NCBI GenBank assembly: GCA_008933995.1
Contig: WARS01000036.1
Span: 248,001 to 312,000, forward strand
Length of the DNA: 64,000 bases
Source of the DNA: Datnioides undecimradiatus
Lineage: Eukaryota; Chordata; Actinopteri; Lobotiformes; Datnioididae
Direction: 5' to 3'
In this document: in pieces, positions 43,801-55,800 of the stretch
Position numbering within the stretch: position 1 is the stretch's first letter
Layout: each line of letters starts with the position of its first letter
Position numbers and translations under genes: made by a program
The notes under the pieces: model-generated
Seen by the model: the letters and a program-made list of their open reading frames with translations, nothing else
Database searches by the model: none
What the model was told of the DNA's origin: nothing

Positions 43801-44659
43801 AAATGAACAGAAATCATGAACAATGACATGAAAATGTCTGAGTGTTCAAAACGCACGGTTGCAGCATGCAACACTTACAACTTCAACCCTCCTGGGTGTA
43901 AAAAGACCGGAACACTTTAGGAGAGCTTCCTGCAGAGCAAATCATGTCTGTACGAAACACAGCTCTGTATTTTAGTTTTACCATGTCAGGCAGACTTTTT
44001 CCATTAGCATAAAGTAAAATCACGCATGCAGAATTCTTTCTTTTAAGCTTTATTTGTCTGCCTGTGCATTCAGTATGAATTTGGCTGTGTGGTTCCAGAC
44101 CATCAAAGGGTGGCACACCTGCAGTATGTCGCGTCTGCTCTGAGTGGGATTTGCATTTTCCTGTGTGTAGGTGTTGTGTTTGTGCGTGAGCCTGAAATCC
44201 ACACTTGTGCCATAATCACCGCTGTCTGCACATTCAGAGCTTTCTGTAAAATAAGGAAATCAAACGGCTCGAGTGTGTGTGGGCTGAGGTTTTAATTCTT
44301 TCACCCTTGAGGCCAACAGAGGGCCAATTCTTCAGAATTAGTCACCGAAGCACTTCAATCACTTCAATCACCTGGATCCTATGGCAGGTTTCCTTTGCTT
44401 TGTTTAGACCAATTACAGGTTGCAATGGCTCGTTAGGCTCTTTGTAGTGGTGTAGGATGCTTAAGAAAATGCTTACAGTGCTTGAAACATAAAGAAAGGC
44501 TATTATGAGTAGTGATATGACAAAATACCAATGACAACAAACCACATTAAACACAATGGCCTAATCTGTCCCATCAAGCCATAAGCACAAAACCCTCAGA
44601 CTTGAATAAACCGTGCCTGTGTGATCACCGTTACATCTCCAAACTCTGTACAAGTATGA
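40806..44659. other. Non-coding stretch, nothing further seen
   Basis: AT-rich sequence between the X-box/CRE pair and the SINE. No gene, repeat or RNA is recognised. Confidence 0.55.
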
Positions 44660-44953
44660 TGTTACTTAGGAAACTTAGGAACCTAACCCATTCACACACT
44701 GATGGTACAGCATCAGGAGCAATTTGGGGTTCAGTGTCTTGCCCGAGGACACTTCAGCATGCAGCCCGGAGGAGCCGGGGATCGAACCATCAATCTTCTG
44801 ATAGGTGGACGGACTGCTTTACCTCTGAGCCTCAGCCACCCAAGCTTACAGCTCCTGGTATGGGAATACGGTCTCCTGTATCGTCTCCTATCCAAGTACT
44901 AACCAGGCCTGACACTGCTTAGCTCCCGAGATCGGACGAGATTGGGCGTAAGC
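44660..44953 (-). mobile_element. Composite SINE: 5S rRNA head joined to a tRNA-like body
   Basis: Directly after the 5S part the minus strand continues GGCTGAGGCTCAGAGGTAAA (A-box-like), then GATGGTTCGATCCCCGGCTC (B box), then AAGTGTCCTCGGGCAAGACA and CTGAACCCCAAATTGCTCC. The latter blocks are a familiar dispersed fish SINE body. Each half has polymerase III promoter elements. The right end of the body is uncertain. Chimeric 5S-tRNA SINEs are known in vertebrates (AmnSINE1); whether this is one family or two adjacent insertions cannot be told from one copy. Confidence 0.65.
44842..44953 (-). pseudogene. 5S rRNA-derived sequence, head of a SINE
   Basis: The minus strand reads TCGTCCGATCTCGGGAGCTA, then AGCAG, then GGCCTGGTTAGTACTTGGAT and ends CTGTAAGCTT, clearly the internal promoter and 3' half of vertebrate 5S rRNA. 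About 20 nt near the 5' end are missing, between GCTTAC and GCCC, and a short duplication around GGAGAC follows box C. It is therefore not a functional 5S gene. Confidence 0.85.
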
Positions 44954-46499
44954 AAGTTCTATTTTAGGACATTTGAAAAAGTAAAATACTTCAGGCACAG
45001 ATGCACACGTATCAATTACCCTACAGGTGTTTAGACTGCACAGCTGGATAAGAGAGACATGGATGTTCTGCACACTGATTCTTCTTTAAAAATTGGCCAC
45101 CACAAACCCGGGAGGGAACCGAGGCCGTCTTGTCAGGATCAGTCTCCACATCAAGCACCCCAAAACGACACATGTTTACGCGCCAAAGTATTGGTGAGCA
45201 CAGTAATTTCGACAGCAGCGCAGGAGGAAACAAGGTGCTGTTGTTAGAAAACAACAGTGTGTGCAGGAAGGAGGCCGGAGAGGAAGACTGGATCAACAAA
45301 ACAGAAATTGCTGTTTGTTTCCAACCGAAAGCCGTTTTTTTTCCTTCAAGCATAACCACAATGACTCCTCAACTGTAACCACTTCTTTAATATTGTAACA
45401 ACGACTACAAAGGTCTCCTACCCATGATCTTTTCGTAAACCTAAACACTACTAGTGTCATTTTGAGTGCACGGACAAAGTCTTATCATTTCGAGAATTTG
45501 TTGGGCATCAGCCTCAGGGTTAGTGGTTTAGGGCTTTCCGCTTTGTTTGGGTTCCACAGTTCAACAAGAACTAACTGCATCCTGTCTTTATCACCTGTGT
45601 GAGCTTCATCTCCTCATACTTGCAAAGTGTTGGGTTTTTTTAATTTTTTTCCAGTCAGGTGAAATGTAAACTCGACACTTGGTCTCCTCCGCTCTCATTG
45701 TGACTTTACAACGGCTGCTGTTGTTTTTCCCTTATTCAGTTCAGACAATAGCCTGCCTGTGAGGTCCGGACCGTGGTCTAGGGGAGATTTCACTCCTGTA
45801 ATTTTAGTTCAAATCAAGACAAAAAGTCCAAATGTCTCAACTAAATGAGCTGGTGTGAAACCACTCTTAATCTGTACACCCCAACTTTACCATCAACTGC
45901 CCAATTACCCGCACAGCTTCGCACTTTCATTCTGATTCACTTCGATGCATCACACGGAGCGGGTGAAGTTCTCACACTTTTAATGCCAAGTATCTTTTTA
46001 TGCCTTCCTACTGCAAATTAATAAATGAAGATGAACAAATTAATCAAAGTTAAACTTCTTGCTGGCAACAAAGCAACTTGTCAATGCAATCAGTCGCGGC
46101 ACATTGCTGTAGCTGCTGTACGCACCCTGCCCAAAGGCCGAAGGAGGGAACTGACAGTGAGACTGGCAACAATATGGGGGAACTGGCCTTTTGCTCAGAG
46201 AGAATCATTTAGTCCCCAAACCGTCCGATCATCAGCCAGTGGAGAACATTTCAGCTGAAGTGGTTTGCTCAGGATAGAGTTTGCTTTAGCATGAGGTTTT
46301 TTAGTGCGGGCAACAAAGGGCCGAGGGGGAAACACAGGCTGAAGACACAGTTCAAGACACATTTATTGTTTCGCAGAATCAACTGCATGAGGGCACGGTT
46401 AACCTTTGGGGCTGTAGCCTGAGCTTCATCCTTACCCATAAAAGGAATGCTGCTAATCCCCTGTCAAGACTTGACAAGACACACATACTGTACTCACAA

Positions 46500-46500
<1 letters not shown>

Positions 46501-46536
<36 letters not shown>
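46501..46536. repeat. (CA)18 microsatellite
   Basis: An uninterrupted CA tract of 36 nt. Confidence 0.97.
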
Positions 46537-46540
<4 letters not shown>

Positions 46541-48556
46541 CTATTCCCACTTTTTGTCCCAGACTATCTTCACCTCTCGCCCCCATTATCAGAACTCAGT
46601 GTTTCCACTTAGTCCCCTTTTTTTCAGCATGATCTTCTCTGCGATAGTTCTTTCCATTTCAAGGGAATGAATCATCTCCCTTTTCACCTCTGTTTTCTCA
46701 GCTTGCAGCAGAGGCCAGCAGGATGAACGTCAGATCTTCCTCAGCATCATTAGTCATCCGCCGAAGTTCTACCTGACAGTTTTTAGCCTATAGCTGGTGT
46801 ACTCTGTCGGGATAGGAAAAAGAAATTAAAGGCGTGATGTGCTGTGATCCACTGTCGCTAACACCCACAGCGCACTGAGCAGACCTCGGGCTTGGAAATG
46901 GCGCTGTAGCTGACACTCAAACTATCTGAGGAACATTGTGGATTGATCTGCGATTAGCTCTGCTGCAGGCTAGGCTCACATAGGGCTATGGCTGTCTGTT
47001 CTCTAACCTACTGGGGATGTAGCCTCACAAATACCAGGAGTATTTATGGAAGGCCTGGGTGTCATGGCAACTGGGGGATTGTGTGTAAAACGCAGAGGGG
47101 AATGGAAAGGCCAAGCTATACACAACAACTGATTGCACTGCACTTAAAGGGGAATGCCAACCAGTTTGAGATTGATTTGTATGCTCTTTCTCTTGCCTGT
47201 AGCTGTTTAGTGTTGTGTTAATGAATAGTGATCATTTGTGAAATATAAAAGTCCAACAATCTGGATCAACAGACCCCAAAGTTCCCCTCTGCAATGGCTG
47301 TGCAGCAGAACGCAGCAGAGTACACTGATACCACTGATACCGGCTTTAAACACTAAGGTTATTGCAATGTTCATTTTCTGTGTTCGTGCACCAGTTTCAG
47401 GTTTCCACATCACAGAGTAAGTTACATCGTGAGCCACGACAGGTCTTAATGTAGCAAAACCCCACTGGGACGCACACGGCTGTTCATCCAGAGAACCCTC
47501 CCTCCTTCAGCAGGTCAAAGTGCGGCCGGCCTTCTAACTGCGCCGCACATCGTTCTGCACAGCGAGGCTCCAACATTCAACTGATGAAACAATAGGGGAA
47601 ACACTTTCTTTGAGGAGGGAGCATGAAAGGGGGGCTTAGCCTGAAAGAGGAACCCTTTTTCAGAACTTTACCACAGGATCACGTGCAGCATATGCTGCAT
47701 CCGCGTGTGCTACAATCATTGATTTAACGAAAGAAGTCTCTCGGTTCTTGTCAAATGTTACGTTTCTTAGCAAAATGTAAATATATAAAATGTGAAAAAT
47801 TCTGAAAATAATCTATTTTTATTTCTTTCATCATCTCCCCCATAAAACTTCACCTTCAACTGCAGTTATAACTTGCTTGGTTTTATTTCTGTTGTCTTCT
47901 GAATCCAATTTCTTTTAAAATGTCTAAATAAACTTCCTTCACCGATCAGTTTTAAAGGTAGCAGATAACTCTCTCAGTAACTCTGCTCTGCTCACAGCTG
48001 GAATGCAGATCCCACCGATGCAAACACGCAGGCCTCAGTCCGCTCAAACAGCGTTTCCCATAGTCAGCGACGCTTGCTTCACACATGTTTACAGAGGTGT
48101 TAAAGTAAGGCCAAGGAGGATTTACACACTGTATTCTGATGCTTCGTGACTGAATCAAAAGCTCTGCAAGATGTAGCAGATCTTTAGCAGTGACCTCATG
48201 CTGCACTTGCAATAAGTCCATCACAAATATCTTGACCCAGACAAATAATGTCACTGTGGGCCTGTTATTATGAGACAAACAGCAGCAACGCAGTAGGTCT
48301 GGTGTTCCGAATATATTTGATTTGGGATGTGAAGCCTTAATTAACCTACCAGGGTTTTCTGCTGGCTTTTGTTAGATACAAGCTTCCCTGTTACAGAATA
48401 AATAAATTCCCCACGAGTGGAAAGTGTTTCGCTAAATGTTTGCTGCAGAAATGGCCTGGATGGAGTCAGAAATACTGTGTGCTGTCAAGAAATGTCATAT
48501 AATGAGACGGTACGCCTAAAGCTAAATGTTAACAGACCTCAAAAAGCATGACGGGC

Positions 48557-48558
<2 letters not shown>

Positions 48559-48608
<50 letters not shown>
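48559..48608. repeat. (GT)25 microsatellite
   Basis: An uninterrupted GT run of 50 nt, the longest simple repeat in the window. Confidence 0.97.
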
Positions 48609-48610
<2 letters not shown>

Positions 48611-50935
48611 ATGGGACTGAAATTAAAATGGTATGAGACAGAACAGCAGGCATCAAAGTGTCATGTCTATGGTTAGCTGTAGTTGTTCGACACATTCCCA
48701 GCATCAGCTTAGAAGGTGGTGACATGGCAGACTCACAGTCACCAGGAGACCCCAAAGAATCTGATTTTGCAGGTTTAGTCTCCATCCAAAGGCACAGTAA
48801 TAAGACGAGGCCGTGCCATTACATCGCAGATTTGAACACAGTTCATTCAGTTCAGCATTAAACTTGGCCGACACATGTGCTATTTCTAGGGTTAATGCTC
48901 CCTCATCTTCCTACCTGCAGTCACTGACCTCAGCATCGCCGCTGTTGTTTTGGATTATACAGCAAGTAAAGTGCTGTGTATTGTGGCTGAGCTAATAACA
49001 ACGCTGACAGTCACCTGCGAGGGGAGCTGCAATGCCAAAAGCTACTGATTCACTGAGTGACTCAGTTCATACAGGGTTTTTGCATTAGGGATTCATGTAC
49101 ACAACTCCTCCAACGCAGGTTTTCTAATGAAATCTTGCTTTTAAGCGGATGAGACGCTGCTTTTCACAGCGTCTCTCTTCAAAGCTTGCTCAAAAACAGG
49201 TGTTGCAGAAGGGGGAGCGGGGGTTGTCTTCTATTCGGGTCAGTACGGAAATTAAAGGAATCAATTTGAGTGGTTCTGTGCATGCTCTTGTCCTAATCAC
49301 ACAGATCCATGTTCAGACAGGCGATTGTTCACCTCTTAATCCATGTGATGAATTACTGTCTGATGGCATAGGGGGCTTTCACCACCATCTTCACAGACCT
49401 CCACTGACCCACCAGCTGGCCTCTCTCAGACACATGATTCCACCATGAATAACCCAGTCTTGAATACACATGGCACTGTCACATAGACATGTACTGTGCA
49501 CACTGCTGCTAATATTCTGTCTTGGGACTGAGAACGTGAGCTGCATGTCACAGCGTAGCTAAATGATTCTCTTCCCTTCACCCTCAATCCATCCTCTGTC
49601 TTTACACTCTCTCTTTCTCCCCTCTCTCCAGTTTCTGCCTCTTGCGTTCTCTCCGTTGATCCTCTTCCCCTGATTCTCTCAGTTCTGCCCTCGCCGCTTG
49701 CTCGCCGTCCTCTCGCAGACGAGACTCGGGCAGAGAATCCTTAATGTTTATCACCAAACGAGGGGATGCTGTCAAAGAATAAATAACCATCACATTTGGT
49801 GATTGCTTGATGAGATGTAATTAGGCGTGCCGACTGCAGATTAATCACGAGAAGTCGGCTGTCTCATGCTAAAGCATCGCTCTCAAGGAGGCAGCCTAGG
49901 ATTAGAAGGGAGTGACATTAACATATACTCAAAAACCAATAGCGTTTAATTAGAGCCCAAAATGTAAAGTGATAGCATCAGAATCATAGTTCGCAGGAAA
50001 CAGCCCAGCCACTCTTTACACACATCTCCTTTTCAGAATTAATAAGGACAGCACATGATTCAATAACAATCTGAAATACAGATAAACACTTCTTTTAAAT
50101 GAATATATCCTGGTTGAACACTGCTAATAAACAATACCTCCTTATGAGAACTGTCTTTGCAGAGTTGTGCCCTTCAGCTTGCAACTCGCCAACAGAGGTC
50201 ACCTTATTGGTGAAACATGTCTGAGTATATTTTCAGTTCATTAAAAAGCCTTTTGATGGTTTTCTTCCACCAGAAAAGAGTCACCTGACCCTGAGAGGTG
50301 ATGCTGACACTGTCACCGGATACTAATGGATCGACGGGCAGTACAGAAATTATGATGGTGAATTGTTTTGTCTCCGGCTGGTTCCGAAAGGTGAAACCAC
50401 AATGTCTGAGATATATTGTTTTGAATCCATCTCCACCCAAAAACACACATCACATCAGCTACCGTTCTGACCTTAAACAAAAAGGCAAGTTCTGATGCCA
50501 CTCAGTGTAAAGCCTCCCCACAAAAGCCTTACCAGCATGAAAAACAGTGAATTTAAAATAAGAAAAGAAAAGAAGAAAGTTGAAAAGGTTATGGCACGCT
50601 TAGACGCACAGGCAAAAGCACAATTAGGCCAGAAAAGGGAAGAGAATTCAGCGAGAAACAAGGAGGGAAACGTGTCAAAACAAAAATACTGAGGCGCTAA
50701 GAATGTGCTGAAGAAACAGAGAGCAGGCGGGAACAGCAAAGACAGATCAGACAACACTGAGAAAAGAAAAACCAGCATGACTATCGACATGGGAGAGAGA
50801 GAACATGACAGAAATGGGAGGAAGGGGACAGGAAGAGTAATCACAGAGAAAGTCTTCCCTACCTCTCACCATCGCCGCTCCAACTACAGTCCATGTAACA
50901 TCCCTGTTTAATGGTTTAGTGAAGACCCAGCTCGT

Positions 50936-50986
50936 CAGACAGACAGACAGACAGACAGTCAGTCAGTCAGTCAGTCAGTCAGTCAG
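50936..50986. repeat. (CAGA)n(CAGT)n compound tetranucleotide repeat
   Basis: A run of CAGA units switches abruptly to a run of CAGT units, about 50 nt in total. Confidence 0.95.
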
Positions 50987-51049
50987 CCACCGGGCTCCAG
51001 GATGTGCAGTCGTGGCTGTGCTGGGCTGGTGTTTGGTTCCCAGCGAGCA

Positions 51050-51051
<2 letters not shown>

Positions 51052-51081
<30 letters not shown>
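51052..51081. repeat. (CAG)10 trinucleotide repeat
   Basis: Ten perfect CAG units (CTG on the minus strand) inside a GC-richer block. Confidence 0.97.
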
Positions 51082-51083
<2 letters not shown>

Positions 51084-52772
51084 GAGTCCTCCTCTCTGCT
51101 CACACAAACACGCGGCTACATGCAGCACGACAACAGAGGCACTGGAGCCTCGGCAGGGACAGCAGCAACATCCCTCCCATCCACCCTGAATTAATTAAGC
51201 CTTTTTTCTCCCTCTGCTGCCCTGCCTCTCCCTCTCGCTTCTTTCTCTCTCTCAGTCTCTCTGATTCTCATGTGCGCATGGTTAATGCTCTCTCTCTCTC
51301 TCCCTCTCTCTCCCCCTCTCACTCTGCGTGTGTTTCTGCTTCCCCCGTGTTCAGTTTCCTCTCTTGCTCTCTTCCCTCTCTGTCTCACTGATCAACAACT
51401 GTAAATGGGTCTGCTTTTCCTCCTCCACTCCACCTTCTCTAAGGTCAGATCTATCTGCATTGTTTTGGGTTTTTTCTTTACATAACATAACAAATCAGTG
51501 AACGGGAAAATGTACTTTATACAATATGTTTGCCTTTAGGTGTGTGAGCAATGCAATCGGGAGAAGGCTCGCCACTCATGAATGGATTTTTAACAAAACA
51601 GAATTTAAAACTCAACACTGTTCACAACAGCACACACATGAAATAATATATCACTAACAAAGAATGCCAAGACACCCAGCAATGTTCTGTGATGTACAGA
51701 AGCCATGTGTAGAAGCAAGGAGGAGCGAGGAAATGTGTCAGATTCAAGCTCAGCTCGTAGCGTGTTTCATCTGAGACATTCTCCCGGTATTTCCGGCTTT
51801 CTTTTGGCCCAGTGGACACAGCCTTTGGGGGCGTTTTAGTGCAGAGACTGCGTCCGTGCTGCGTGAGGTCCAGACTGGCAGCACGGCATCTCAGCGTGGC
51901 CGAACATTCAAGCAAGCGTGGCCACTTTTGTAGGTACGCGTCTTCAGACTACTTCAGTCCAATACAACAGCCCTGCCCTGCCCTGTCTGTATGAAGTTTG
52001 TAGTGTTGTTTGTGACATGTAAATTAAATTAAACGTTGACCATCAAGGTGACTTTGCACTGGATTGCATCACATTAAAAGGTGTCTCTAGCTTTTGCAAA
52101 ATATATAATAAATAATATTATCTGAACATATAATGCAGTCCAGTGAGACACCACTAACAGTTATAAATAAAACAGCATGTAATGTAATTACTGTAATTAC
52201 TGGTAGAAGTGGGCTTTGGGGCAGAGCAGTTGCTGTGGCCTGTGCAGCGGTACCAAACAGAGTGGGCACGGAGCAGACCTGAGTACATCTGTGAGCCCTG
52301 TTTGAGCCTCTTGCGGGCTCTTTGCTTTATTTCTTACAGGACAGTGTTCCCAGCGTTGGAGTTTTACAATGTAATGTAACAAACACAAACACTGACCATG
52401 CCGTGAAAGCAGGAAAACACGGCAGAGCGTGTCAAAGCCTGAGGGGAAACCAGGGCAACGGTACATCAAACTGCACTGAGCTCCCTCCAACTCTGCCCTG
52501 CCTGTTAGATCTCTCCTACTGTACAGTTCTCACCATCACCATTGCATTATTTCTCTCTGTGCCCCTCTCTCTCTCTCCCCCTCTCACCCACACCCACACA
52601 GACGGAGCACATCCTGCACAGTATGTCACAGAACTCTAAAGGTGTCGCTGCAATGTGTCCGTCTGTTGTTGTGCTGCTGGCTATTCCTGTAGTCAAGTCA
52701 TTGATGAATAAAGCCAGCGGCATCCATCTCGCCATCCTCTCTCACTGACTCACAGCTCCCCATACAGCACTA

Positions 52773-52775
<3 letters not shown>

Positions 52776-52809
<34 letters not shown>
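52776..52809. repeat. (CA)17 microsatellite
   Basis: An uninterrupted CA tract of about 34 nt. Confidence 0.97.
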
Positions 52810-52811
<2 letters not shown>

Positions 52812-55800
52812 GTACATCTACCAGTTTTCCTTTTCCTCTTTCTCTTTCACACACACATGTGGTGTGTTGCCTCACTTCACAGTATCCTGAATAGCTTCCT
52901 GCTGCTGTAGATGTGAGCTAAAAGAGGTTGATCCCCAGAGAAACAAGAAGAGCATGCATTATTTTTCTCTGCTCTCTTCGGTCTCACATTTCCCCCCTTC
53001 CTGTCGCCTGGATGTTATGCTGAGCTGTTGTCAGTTTCAGTGAACAACATTTCTGCATTGCTCCTTGTTCATTTGTAACTCTGCCTGATACCAGCAGCGG
53101 TCAAGCCAAGCATCAGAGGGGGGGGGGGTTGTCAAAAACAGAAGCACCGAGCAGAGGATGGACTGTAAAACCACAACCCAAAGATGGGGACAATCCTAAC
53201 GATGGGAATTCTGTGGAAGGATAAGCTAAAAACCTACAAGGCATGACCTTATCTTAAAAGGGAAATCGGTTCTCCTGCTGCCTCGGTTCTCCTCAGCAGC
53301 CCAGAGGAATGTGATTGTGCTGGAGAAGAAAAACACAACCCGCTCCAAGTTTCTACCACTTCCCAAAGTATGTCTGACATGCACTGATAGCTTTCAAGCA
53401 CTGGTTGGTGGGTTTAGGAGGCAGTCAGAGGAGGGAAGGGAGCCTGTTGAATGTCAGAGGTGATGATGTAATTGTAAAGGCAAAGGTCACATGGCGGGGA
53501 TACAGTCACATTCAGCAGTAATGACAGAGAGAAGGGGCGTTAACTGCGGCAGCGAAAAACAAATGGCCCTCAGCTTAATTTGAGAAGCAGACAGACGGGA
53601 TAAAAATAGCACAGTGTTGCCTCTTTTCTCTTTTCTGATACAAAGCAGATTATTACATCCCCATTACATCCACGCTCAGAATTCTGTACTGAGCTAAATG
53701 CCAAAACCCTGTCTCCTAGAAATTCAGTTTGAATATTAATTGCAGCTGACACTGGTTCCAGTGTAGGTACGCGCTACCTGTTAGTGCCGTACGCCAGTCA
53801 CGCTGAGGTTGTGGTGGATCGTGAGGGTACAAAGCTCAGGACTTTACCCACGGATGATGTCCAGTGTTCTGACTGCAGTTAGGTTCAGGCAGCAAAACCA
53901 CTTTGGTTAAATCTGCACCAATGTAAGTGAAACAGGTTTTTTTTTAGCAGTTACAGCAGCATAGTCAGTCATCTGTCTCTTTAGCTGCTACAGGTTCCAC
54001 TGTGCTAGTGACTAACTGTGTCAGTCTGCTGTTTGGTGCTCAACAGGAAATGTTCACTGGGGTTTTTGGTTCTTTTTTTGTTGAAAAGACCTGCTTGCTG
54101 CAGTGGAGTAACAGCAACAGTCACACTCATGGCATTAAACGCTGACTCTGTCACGATCAGATCACATCAGCTCCCTAATCTGTGTTTTGTGCTAAGCAAA
54201 GCTAAGCTAACGAGCTACTTGCTGTAGTGTCACATTTACTGCACAGAAATCTGTAGTGGGATCACTCTCATCATTCAAGTCTTGACGAGAAGGCATTTGG
54301 TGTAATTCTCATGATGTCAAAATACTCCTCTAACCAAGGCCACAAACTCTTTCTTTAGCAAAGTGCTAAGACTTTACCACAACCAATATTTACCATGCTT
54401 TACTTTCTACAAGATACTGCAGAAAAAAATCTGTCTCATGTAACTAAAATACAGACATAACTGCAAGAAGAGAGAGCTGTTTGTGCAGTTATCCTTGTTA
54501 TTAGAATATTATGGTGAGTATTTTGACTCATGCAGTCATCCCTTTCATCCACACCAATCAATCATTGAGAAAAACGATCGCACAGGTGAAACTGTGCTAA
54601 TCAGATCTGTAAAACGAGAAAAAGAAAAAAACCAAGACTCCTCCTCTGCAGGATCCCTGATTGACTGTTTCTTTCCATTTATCAGACGTGAAGCGTGTGG
54701 GCGTGTCATGTGGGATCGGACACAGGTGGCTTTTAACCGTCCAAGTGATGAGACGAGAGGACACCGGTTTCATCACGGGGAGAAACGGGGAGAAACAGCA
54801 GTTGCAACATCAAAGGCACCATGCGTTATGAACACGGTATGACTTCAAGTGTGGTTTGTGAGTAGATTTGAAGATGTTCAGACTGAAGGTCTGAAGGTCA
54901 CATGTCAGTCAGTGTGACCTGACTCCTGCTACGAGTTAGAAAGAAACTGCATCTGCTGCTCCAAACCTTAGCTCTTTGTTTCACCTCTGGAGACCCTCTG
55001 CAGCTGCGGTTGAATTAGAGACATGGCTCTGCACCACAGCCTGCTGTTTCACTTCCTTGAAACTTTACATGTTTTTTCATCACTGTCACAGAGCAGCGCT
55101 GTTCTTACGTCACAACCGCACAGTTTCACCATCAGTATTGTTACAGTTTGAGTTGTGGACAATTATACACATGGAAACAAATGATCTACACATAACTCAC
55201 AGCCATGTATCTATCGTCGACTACACACCACCCACGCAGCGTCTCCCACGCATATGTGCAATAAGAATCAATATAACAACTGCAAAACAGGAAATGGGGG
55301 TTAGTAATAAATGGACCAAAGACAGATGCGATAGCTTAAAGAGCGCAAGGCAGCTGCATGAGCAGTGCAGGACACTAACAAGAGAACAACACTTAAAAGA
55401 TTTTCCATTCCATTTGTTCAGCTCTCGAGTCTGTTCAGCTGTTTTTCACCCAGTAACATGATTTCTTGTTTTTTTTTTTCATCCTGGATCACACATGGAA
55501 AATGATAGCAGCAGTAGTCATTCACTTCTCCGTCTGTCCAGCCTACTCGTCTGAGCTCCATTCATCAGCATCAACACCTTCCCCCGCAACGTATGAATCA
55601 AAGAGATCACAAAAATCCGTCAGGGACGCTCTCTAGAGCCATTGGTAACATTTGTGCACATTTCATAATGGAGCACACTCACGGCTGGTAAGTGGCTGCC
55701 AGCCCAATTACTGAAAGGAGTGGGTTGGCTTTTTTTTGCACGGGGGCCTTGACATCAAGCATTTCATTTCTCTATCAGCTGGCAGTCATTTCTGAAAAGT

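Larger units (their letters stand above)
44954..50869. other. Non-coding stretch with CA/GT microsatellites
   Basis: Apart from the two long dinucleotide repeats no feature is recognised. Open frames are short and have no family motif. Confidence 0.55.
50870..51400 (-). promoter_or_regulatory. Candidate promoter or untranslated first exon of the DGK gene
   Basis: The block is the most GC-rich and CpG-containing part of the upstream region. It is flanked by a CT-rich tract (51190-51390, GA-rich on the minus strand) and contains the CAG repeat. On the minus strand a good donor, GATG|GTGAGAGG, falls at 50870. Because coding exon 1 appears to begin only five bases before the ATG, an upstream untranslated exon is expected, and this is the best-looking place I see. 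No transcript evidence is available, so this is inference. Confidence 0.25.

Noticed and set aside
44842-44953. A functional 5S rRNA gene
   Set aside because: About 20 nt are missing near the 5' end, there is a duplication around box C, and a SINE body follows instead of a T-rich terminator.
51002-51391. Poly-Gln, poly-Ala or poly-Ser protein from the CAG repeat
   Set aside because: All three frames are open because of the repeat and the CT tract. No conserved sequence flanks it.
54976-55461. A 161-codon open frame on the plus strand
   Set aside because: Its translation has no domain or motif I recognise, amino-acid use looks random, and no splice or promoter structure accompanies it.
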